DNA from: a virus
IMG/VR virus record: IMGVR_UViG_3300023292_000047
Location: 1 to 26,595 of that record
Direction: 5' to 3' (one strand)
DNA: 26,595 nucleotides
The translations under genes were made by a program, and so were the position numbers. Each line of letters opens with the position of its first letter. Positions within the stretch are counted from its first letter, which is position 1. This document shows, in pieces, positions 21,214-26,595 of the stretch. Below the pieces are notes generated by a model that searched no databases, was not told where the DNA came from, and was given only the letters and a program-made list of their open reading frames with translations.

Positions 21214-24200
21214 ATGAGAAATTTAATACTGGGACTTATGGTTTTTGGGCTTGTCGGGGTAGGCAGCCAATCAGCGCAAGCAGGTAAGTTCTACGGAATT
21301 TCCCCGATTAGTGTAACCTCGTCTTCGGTCACAATGAATGTGTCCGGGGACATTAAGATCGCGGCCTCTTCGTCCACTCCCACCAGCTATGTTATAAAGC
21401 TCGAGGGCGGGTCCGGTAAAGTGACGGCCACTGACTTTGTTGGTGCCCTATTGGGTAATGTTACAGGAAATGCCGACACAGTCACAACCAATGCGAATTT
21501 AACCGGTAATGTTACTTCAGTTGGAAACGCCACAACAATAGCGGTTATACCAGCGGTAAGCGGAGCATCCTTAACATCTTTAACCGCCACCAATATAAGT
21601 GCTGGCTCTCTTGGTTCAGAGGTTATTGCTTCGAGTGTTGCAGTTGGTGCGGTTGTAAATAGTGTTGTTGCGACAGGAATTGACGCTATTAAAATTGGTG
21701 ATGGCACGGTTTCAAACACTGAATTTGAATATAGTTCCACTACGACAGGGAATATTCAAGACCAATTTGACGCATTACCTAGTGGCGATTATGTTTTAAA
21801 AGCTGGTGATACAATGACAGGACAGCTAACTACAACATCTTCAATGACAGCACAGAATATGTTATTAGGAAACTATATAGCCCCTACCTTAACATTTCAG
21901 GGAAACAATGCTAATAACGGTGGTCGTATTAATTTCAAAGAATCTGATGGAACTTTAAAATTTAAGCTTTTAAATTATGTTGCACAGGATGAGCTATATA
22001 TGTATAACGATTTTGCTGTAGTTCAAACTTGGACTCAAGATAATAAAGTTGGAATAATGAATACTAATCCTACCCATACTTTAGATGTTGTAGGCGGAGG
22101 TATTTTTACAAGCTCAGTAACAGCAAGTGAATTTTACGGAGATGGCTCTAACCTTACGGGGATAGAAGCAGGAGATAACCTCGGCAATCACATAGCCACA
22201 ACCACTTTGAATATGGCTACTAATGATATAGAGAATGGTGGAACTATTACAGCAACAAGCCTTGTAGGAGCATTAACAGGCAATGCCGACACAGCAACCT
22301 CTGTACCTGCTTCTGGAGTAGATTTAAGTACAGTCACAACCAGATTTGAACTGGTGGCTACTGATACTACAACACTCCAAGACAACATTGATTTAAAATT
22401 AGATATCACTGGCACAGGCTCTTCATTGACAGCGATAACTCCTGCGAATATATCAGACGGAACTTTGGGGGCTGGCGTATTACAAGTTGAATGGGATACT
22501 GCATATGGATGGGGTGACCATTCTGTTGCGGGTTATGCGGATGCTTCTGATGTAGCTACTGATACTACAACACTCCAAGACAACATAGATTTAAAATTAG
22601 ATATAGATGGCACGGGTTCTTCATTGACAGCGATAACTCCTGCAAATATATCAGACGGAACTTTGGGAGCTGGAGTTTTACAAACAGAATGGGATACAGC
22701 CTACGGATGGGGTGACCATTCTGTCCCTGGATATCTTACTTCTTACACTGAAACAGACCCAATTTATATCAATGACCCTGCCTTTGGAATTACAGCAACG
22801 AATATATCAAATTGGGGAAGTGCTTACGGATGGGGTAATCATGCTTCTGGTGGATATGCAGACGCTTCAACGGTGGCTACTGACACTACCACGATAGCTG
22901 GCAATGTTTCGGATAACTCAACTGCTATAGATTTAAAGGTCGCAAAAGCTGGCGATACAATGACAGGCGCTTTAGTTTTAGACCAGCCCTCTAATGGAGT
23001 CGGCGGTATTTTAGACCTAAGAGGTGACTTCGCCGCGGGAAATTGGGGTACTATAAATTTCAAACAGAATGATACTGATGTGGCGTACTACCAAATGATT
23101 GCGAATAATACTGATGGGTTCAAAATGACAGGCACTTCGTCTGGGAGAATGTTTTTTGGTGCTAAAAGTCTAGTGACAGATGTTTACAATTCAAGTGTTT
23201 TGATTTCTTCTTACGGTGTTATTGTCGGAACTACTTCTGTCGGAGGAGTCGGGAGTGGTAATACATTATACTCTCACGGAAATATAAAAGCAAATACAAG
23301 TGTTGAGGCTGAGAATTTTATAGCTCAAGGTTATTCAGGCTTATCGGCTGTTTGTGATACGGGTGAGATACTTTCAGGTGGGGCTTTTGTTGTAGGGATA
23401 GCTACTGCTGGAACTTGTGCTACTGCTCCCACAACATCTGGAAATATAACTTGGGACGGAAAGCAAGTATGGGAGAATAAAGTAGGGTTTGGTTACGCTC
23501 CTTTTGACGGGCTTAGTTATCCAGCTAATGATGATTATGGTATATGGCTTTCAACTCCAGTTATCGCAAGTGAAAAAATAACATGGCATAGTATGACATC
23601 CCCTTTTATGAAAGTAGAAAGTGGTGGTTTAAGCGCTCAAATTCAAGGTACTTTTGCTTCTGGTAAAAATGGATTTACAATATATGATGATGATAATACA
23701 TGGAATGGAAGATTAGAATTAGGTGTAATATACGGGCCTGATTTATACGGAAAGGGAGCGATAGGCGCTCCGCTTTTAGGTATTAATAATGATACTCCTA
23801 CTCATGCTGTTGATATTACTGGTGGACTAATCGCTTCAAGCTCAATAACTGCCACAGGTGGATTTTATGGAGATGGCTCAAATCTTACAGGAATAGAAGC
23901 AGGAGATAACCTCGGCAATCACATAGCCACGACTACTTTAAATATGGCTACTAATGATATTGACAGTATTGGTGATTTAGATGTAGGTGGCAATACTAAT
24001 ATTACTGGCACTCTTGGGGTTACAGGAATACTTAGTGCTGATGCAGGAATTAAATTCCCCGCTTCAATTAGTGCTTCTACTGATGTTAACACTTTAGACG
24101 ATTACGAAGAGGGAGATTGGACTCCCATAATTGGAGGTTCTACCTCTGAAAGTGAACAGACTTATTACGCTCAATATGGGAAATACACAAAAATAGGTAG

Positions 24201-24495
24201 GGTTGTAATTCTTAATTTTAGAGTATATTTAAATGTAAAGGGAACTATACTAGGGGATTTACAAATTAAGGGAGTACCATTTAGTGCAGCTTCTTATGCG
24301 GGATTGGCTCTAGGATATACTGAGAAGCTTAGTGTAACTGCTGGACATATCCCAACAGGGCATATTCAATCAGGTTATCCAATAAGATTTTATGAGACTG
24401 ATTTTACAGGTGACACCCCAACAGTTTTATCTGCTTCTTCCGTTACAAACGGAACAAGAATTACAGGGACTTTAACATATTTTACAAATGACTAA
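21214..24495 (+). CDS. Large repeat-rich tail-fibre/receptor-binding protein with a signal-like N-terminus
   Basis: 1093 aa. Residues 1-23 (MRN, LILGLMVFGLVGVG, then SQSAQA) look like a Sec signal peptide with an AQA/G cleavage site. The body is low-complexity beta-rich sequence with FYGDGSNLTGI repeats, GNADT units, DTTTLQDNID units and two DTMTG segments, typical of trimeric fibres and adhesins. A C-terminal domain from residue 961 (DDYEEGDWTPIIGG, then YGKYTKIGRVV, GVPFSAASYAGLALG) is the kind of tip domain found in many environmental phage fibres. Direct repeats inside it are listed separately. GC content falls sharply inside the gene. It should determine host specificity. The alternative is an exported surface protein; the tip domain favours a fibre. 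The ribosome-binding site is AGAGGT. Confidence 0.7.
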   Translation: MRNLILGLMVFGLVGVGSQSAQAGKFYGISPISVTSSSVTMNVSGDIKIAASSSTPTSYVIKLEGGSGKVTATDFVGALLGNVTGNADTVTTNANLTGNVTSVGNATTIAVIPAVSGASLTSLTATNISAGSLGSEVIASSVAVGAVVNSVVATGIDAIKIGDGTVSNTEFEYSSTTTGNIQDQFDALPSGDYVLKAGDTMTGQLTTTSSMTAQNMLLGNYIAPTLTFQGNNANNGGRINFKESDGTLKFKLLNYVAQDELYMYNDFAVVQTWTQDNKVGIMNTNPTHTLDVVGGGIFTSSVTASEFYGDGSNLTGIEAGDNLGNHIATTTLNMATNDIENGGTITATSLVGALTGNADTATSVPASGVDLSTVTTRFELVATDTTTLQDNIDLKLDITGTGSSLTAITPANISDGTLGAGVLQVEWDTAYGWGDHSVAGYADASDVATDTTTLQDNIDLKLDIDGTGSSLTAITPANISDGTLGAGVLQTEWDTAYGWGDHSVPGYLTSYTETDPIYINDPAFGITATNISNWGSAYGWGNHASGGYADASTVATDTTTIAGNVSDNSTAIDLKVAKAGDTMTGALVLDQPSNGVGGILDLRGDFAAGNWGTINFKQNDTDVAYYQMIANNTDGFKMTGTSSGRMFFGAKSLVTDVYNSSVLISSYGVIVGTTSVGGVGSGNTLYSHGNIKANTSVEAENFIAQGYSGLSAVCDTGEILSGGAFVVGIATAGTCATAPTTSGNITWDGKQVWENKVGFGYAPFDGLSYPANDDYGIWLSTPVIASEKITWHSMTSPFMKVESGGLSAQIQGTFASGKNGFTIYDDDNTWNGRLELGVIYGPDLYGKGAIGAPLLGINNDTPTHAVDITGGLIASSSITATGGFYGDGSNLTGIEAGDNLGNHIATTTLNMATNDIDSIGDLDVGGNTNITGTLGVTGILSADAGIKFPASISASTDVNTLDDYEEGDWTPIIGGSTSESEQTYYAQYGKYTKIGRVVILNFRVYLNVKGTILGDLQIKGVPFSAASYAGLALGYTEKLSVTAGHIPTGHIQSGYPIRFYETDFTGDTPTVLSASSVTNGTRITGTLTYFTND
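22132..22229 (+). repeat. 98-bp direct repeat, copy 1 (copy 2 at 23863-23960)
   Basis: This 98-bp stretch recurs at 23863-23960, 1731 bp downstream (577 codons, in frame), with only scattered differences. It encodes FYGDGSNLTGIEAGDNLGN, then HIATTTLNMATNDI in both copies. Homologous recombination between the copies would delete or duplicate the central fibre. Confidence 0.8.
22357..22724 (+). repeat. 198-bp-period direct repeat in the fibre gene
   Basis: 170 bp at 22357-22526 recurs at 22555-22724 with a few substitutions; the offset is 198 bp, exactly 66 codons. Each encodes ATDTTTLQDNIDLKLDI, a short variable step, then SSLTAITPANISDGTLGAGV and an EWDTAYGWGDHSV end. A further, degraded WGSAYGWGNHASGG unit follows at about 22813. 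This is tandem expansion of a fibre shaft module. Confidence 0.8.
23863..23960 (+). repeat. 98-bp direct repeat, copy 2
   Basis: Second copy of 22132-22229. The similarity continues weakly upstream at protein level (PTHTLDVVGGG against PTHAVDITGGL), so the duplicated module is larger than the DNA-level match. Confidence 0.8.
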
Positions 24496-25018
24496 AGAAA
24501 TGATAAAACAGACGCTAATATTGCTATTTTTTATTTTGCTTGAAATCCCTAAGAGGATTCTATCATTATGGTTGTACCCTTGTGCGTATCAATGGCGAAA
24601 AGAATTAAGGACTAAAGAAATACTTTGGGCGACCTATTTATTTAAGTCAAAATTTAAGCCATTGTGGTGGTTATTAAATGATTCAGAAAAAATGAAGTAT
24701 GGGGTTGAGTATGCAAATCAAGACAAATATTATCCTACATTGTTTTGGGTAAATGGTGAGTTTTTAAGGTCGTATTATTTTAATGCGATTAGAAATAGTT
24801 TTGTGAATTGGAATAACTGGGTAGCTTTTAAGTTAGGCAGAAAAGTAAAATGCTTAAAAAGATATGGTTCAATAAATAACTTCATTGAATTAAGGCAATT
24901 TACTAATGGGAAACGCTTATATTGCGAGTTCTATCTCGGCTCAAAATGGCAACAATTTGGATGGATTTCTTGCGGAAGATTTGAGATAGATTTACTAAAG
25001 GATAGGGAGAAGAAATAA
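24488..25018 (+). CDS. Membrane-anchored hypothetical phage protein (176 aa)
   Basis: An N-terminal hydrophobic segment (residues about 7-20, LILLFFILLEIP) is followed by a second, shorter aromatic stretch and then a Trp/Tyr/Phe-rich soluble part. The NAIRNSFVNWNNWVAFKLG motif (about residues 99-117) resembles a phage-only family (possibly DUF7338) whose role I do not know; this family name is a tentative memory. It overlaps the fibre stop by 8 nt and lies just before the lysis-type genes. Base composition is markedly AT-rich (19 of 60 G+C in 24661-24720). It could be a fibre-associated or membrane-acting accessory protein. Confidence 0.6.
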   Translation: MTKEMIKQTLILLFFILLEIPKRILSLWLYPCAYQWRKELRTKEILWATYLFKSKFKPLWWLLNDSEKMKYGVEYANQDKYYPTLFWVNGEFLRSYYFNAIRNSFVNWNNWVAFKLGRKVKCLKRYGSINNFIELRQFTNGKRLYCEFYLGSKWQQFGWISCGRFEIDLLKDREKK

Positions 25019-25161
25019 TGGAAAAACCAATTGAAAGAGAATTTACGCCTCAAATGGCGTGGGCCATAATAGCAAATAATCTACGAAAAGGTTATTTGTC
25101 AATGGCGACCGTAAAAGTAACGCCAACAATCGCACAAAGAATAAAAGGAATATTCAAATAA
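25018..25161 (+). CDS. Small hypothetical protein (47 aa)
   Basis: The ATG overlaps the preceding stop as TAATG, and GGGAGAAG lies just upstream, a good ribosome-binding site. The 47-residue product (MEKPIEREFTPQMAWAIIAN, then NLRKGYLSMATVKVTP, then TIAQRIKGIFK) is basic and probably helical, with no membrane span. It fills the gap between two operon genes, so it is likely real. The family is not recognised. Confidence 0.6.
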   Translation: MEKPIEREFTPQMAWAIIANNLRKGYLSMATVKVTPTIAQRIKGIFK

Positions 25162-25174
25162 ATGAGGCAATGAA

Positions 25175-25525
25175 ATGGACAACGACAAAAAATTGGATTT
25201 TGTATATCAAGAGATAGTAACCTTTAAAGCTAATTATGCAAATCTTTTGCTTACTCAAAATAAACATAATGACGTTATATTTGGTAATGGCAAAGAGGGT
25301 TTAGTTGTCCGACAAAGTTTGGCGGAAGATGATATAAAAGGTTTAAATATTAGCTATCAAAATTTAAAAACTATAATAACGGAAGCAATAAAATCATTAA
25401 CAAAATCAATAACAGATTTAACCGGCAAATTAAATTTTCACTTGGGAAAAATGGTTGGCGTATCTGCAACCATATCATTTATATTTTTAGTTATAGGCTT
25501 AGCTTTAACGTGGGGTGATAAATAA
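25175..25525 (+). CDS. Small protein with one C-terminal transmembrane segment, holin-like candidate
   Basis: 116 aa. Residues 1-90 are helical and heptad-like (coiled coil), containing DVIFGNGKEGLVVRQSLAED, a motif I associate with phage proteins found near lysis genes. Residues about 93-112 (VGVSATISFIFLVIGLALTW) form one transmembrane segment and the end is GDK. This topology recalls XhlA/hemolysin-type lysis accessory proteins. It overlaps the next gene at TAATG. GAGG lies before the ATG. Whether it is a holin, an anti-holin or a spanin-type partner cannot be decided. Confidence 0.55.
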   Translation: MDNDKKLDFVYQEIVTFKANYANLLLTQNKHNDVIFGNGKEGLVVRQSLAEDDIKGLNISYQNLKTIITEAIKSLTKSITDLTGKLNFHLGKMVGVSATISFIFLVIGLALTWGDK

Positions 25526-25923
25526 TGGAAATAGAATTAAGAATATTTAGACAATTTTATACGGAGAAATCTACTATTGGTGATATGTCACTTAATGGAG
25601 AATTTTTTTGCTTTACCTTAGAGAACCCAGTCCGGGCCAAAGGAGTTAAGATAGCTGGAGAGACTGCGATACCTGCGGGAGTCTACAATGTGGAAGTGAC
25701 TTATTCCAACCGGTTCAAATGTATGATGCCTTTAATCCTCGGGGTAGAAAACTATGAGGGTATCCGCATCCATTGGGGTAACTGGGCTAAGGACACAGAT
25801 GGCTGTCCTTTGGTCGGAATGGCCCGAGATGGTAAAGATATGATCCAAAGGTCGAAAGTGGCTTACAACATGCTTATGGCGCGCTTAATGAAAGCGGACA
25901 AAATTACTCTGACGATAATATGA
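25525..25923 (+). CDS. DUF5675 family protein, possible cell-wall enzyme
   Basis: 132 aa, full length for this family. Hallmarks: CFTLENPVR near residue 29, then GETAIPAGVYNVEVTYSNRF (about 45-64), and RIHWGNWAKDTDGCPLVG (81-98) with H83, D90 and C94. The H..N..D..GC arrangement recalls L,D-transpeptidase-like active sites, and the gene lies in a lysis-type cluster, so an endolysin or wall-remodelling role is a reasonable inference, not a known fact. The first 95 bp are very AT-rich and the rest is not (28% against 49% G+C by hand count over 25501-25620 and 25621-25800), a likely recombination joint. Confidence 0.8.
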   Translation: MEIELRIFRQFYTEKSTIGDMSLNGEFFCFTLENPVRAKGVKIAGETAIPAGVYNVEVTYSNRFKCMMPLILGVENYEGIRIHWGNWAKDTDGCPLVGMARDGKDMIQRSKVAYNMLMARLMKADKITLTII

Positions 25924-26130
25924 ATGAAAAAACTTATATCATATCTATGGGCGAAACATGAGTTATGGAGACTCCCATATACGGAAAAGCGGGCCAAAAA
26001 AGATACACGGAGCAAAGGTTCAAGCAAGCGTAAACCTTCTGACAGTTTGGGAGCTTTTAAAGAGGGTCTTCACAAAATCAAAAAAGGATTAGGAGGAAAA
26101 AAGAATGAGAACAAACACAAGAAGAGCTAA
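25924..26130 (+). CDS. Very basic small hypothetical protein (68 aa)
   Basis: The start immediately follows the DUF5675 stop. The first 12 residues are mildly hydrophobic (MKKLISYLWAKH), and the rest is dominated by Lys/Arg/Ser (KRAKKDTRSKGSSKRKPSD, later KKGLGGKKNENKHKKS). It is likely to bind nucleic acid or membranes. No family is recognised. Its last 26 bp overlap the next gene in another frame. Confidence 0.5.
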   Translation: MKKLISYLWAKHELWRLPYTEKRAKKDTRSKGSSKRKPSDSLGAFKEGLHKIKKGLGGKKNENKHKKS

Positions 26131-26251
26131 TGGCCAGGGAGCTGGAACAAATCGTAAAGATGGCAGTGGTAAAGGAATCGGCAGACCAGGCGGACTTGGT
26201 CGTAATCGTGTTCCAGCCAGTAAGTGTAGGCACCCCAAAAAAAGGGGTTAG
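26105..26251 (+). CDS. Gly/Arg-rich 48-aa protein
   Basis: A perfect AGGAGG (26091-26096) lies 8 nt before the ATG at 26105, the strongest ribosome-binding site in this part of the window. The 48-residue product has GQGAGTNRKDGSGKGIGRPG, then GLGRNRVPASKCRHPKKRG. It is glycine-rich and basic with one Cys-x-x-His-like CRH. Similar short glycine-rich peptides occur in phages and anaerobic bacteria, with no known role. Overlaps the previous gene by 26 bp in a different frame. Confidence 0.6.
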   Translation: MRTNTRRANGQGAGTNRKDGSGKGIGRPGGLGRNRVPASKCRHPKKRG

Positions 26252-26357
26252 GATAATGGGCTCAATATTTAATATACTTTTGAAAGCAGCAACCGTGCTT
26301 CCTTTACTTGAGAAAGGGTATGCAATTTGTAAAAAATTACTTAGGAGGAATAAAAAC

Positions 26358-26595
26358 ATGGACAAAAAGCAAATTATTGTAGTGGGCGATGAAATAATTG
26401 CCAACTTCGAAGATGTAAAAAAAGAAGCCAGCGAAGTCTTTGCGGAAATAAAAGAAAAAGATTGGTCAGGAGTTATAAAAGAGGTTCCCGATGTTTTGGT
26501 TGAGATACAGGAAATTGGTAAAGCCAAAAATCTTTCAAATGAGGATAAAAAAGCGGTTGCGGTTTACATCCTTAATAAAAAGATTAATATTCCTG
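26358..26595 (+). CDS. Partial holin-like or membrane-associated protein, cut by the right edge
   Basis: The frame is open to the end of the window (at least 79 aa from 26358). The start at 26358 has AGGAGG 9 nt upstream; a second in-frame start at 26256 has only AAGGGG at 8 nt and would add an amphipathic 34-residue extension (GSIFNILLKAATVLPLLEKG, then a basic end). The sequence (AEIKEKDWSGVIKEVPDVLVE and NLSNEDKKAVAVYILNKKINIP) resembles a family of small phage proteins with a C-terminal membrane segment found in lysis cassettes; that segment would lie beyond the window. Two starts in one frame recall dual-start holins. Confidence 0.6.
   Translation, partial: MDKKQIIVVGDEIIANFEDVKKEASEVFAEIKEKDWSGVIKEVPDVLVEIQEIGKAKNLSNEDKKAVAVYILNKKINIP

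Noticed and set aside
23340-24495. Diversity-generating retroelement variable region at the fibre end
   Set aside because: The capsid module resembles BPP-1, but no reverse transcriptase, template repeat or C-type-lectin-like end is visible in the window.

Overview
The window is a segment of a tailed-phage genome with a T7-like, short-tailed (podovirus) virion plan. The strongest evidence is gene order on the + strand: terminase small and large subunits, a head-to-tail connector portal, a Bbp19-like protein, a scaffold, the major capsid protein, a decoration-type protein, tail tubular proteins A and B, a GNAT-fold gp13-like protein, three internal virion proteins (gp14-, gp15- and gp16-like, the last 1426 aa), a T7-type tail-fibre adaptor, a receptor-binding fibre and a lysis-type cassette. 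No integrase, phage RNA polymerase, tRNA, CRISPR array or IS element is visible. Promoters look like bacterial sigma70 sites and genes carry strong AGGAG Shine-Dalgarno sequences, so the host is a bacterium; nothing fixes its phylum.

Layout. (1) Positions 1-563: two small leftward (probably early) genes, each preceded by a GC-rich hairpin plus a conserved AACTAAAA-type ribosome-binding segment; a third copy at the left edge points to another gene outside the window. (2) Positions 564-1670: about 1.1 kb of non-coding DNA separating the leftward and rightward units. It holds a near-consensus leftward promoter behind a 10-bp-phased T/A-tract array, a pair of 44-bp inverted modules built from GTACACAA and AATTACA words, a perfect palindrome and short tandem repeats. 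It looks like a control region and possibly a replication origin. (3) Positions 1613-3486: a rightward promoter, a likely Acb2/Tad1-family immune-signal sponge (anti-defence), an unknown protein, a TerS candidate and a 34-residue membrane peptide. (4) Positions 3486-19894: packaging, head, tail and ejection proteins. A second, almost identical promoter at 8324 drives the capsid gene through an unusually structured leader of about 240 nt. (5) Positions 19906-24495: a T7-like fibre adaptor, then two proteins with apparent Sec signal peptides, one of them a repeat-rich 1093-aa fibre. (6) Positions 24488-26595: small membrane and basic proteins, a DUF5675 protein (possible wall enzyme) and a probable holin-like protein cut by the right edge.

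Together the right half is one long co-directional late operon with many TAATG or ATGA stop-start overlaps. The two matching promoters give separate control of the whole unit and an extra dose of capsid transcript. The stretch from about 21.7 kb to 25.62 kb is mostly AT-rich, with one boundary inside a gene, which suggests modular exchange of the host-recognition and lysis region.

Most interesting for follow-up: the structured capsid leader RNA, the Tad1/Acb2-like gene, the paired 44-bp inverted modules, and the signal-peptide-bearing fibre pair. All function calls are by eye from motifs and gene order; no database search was run.
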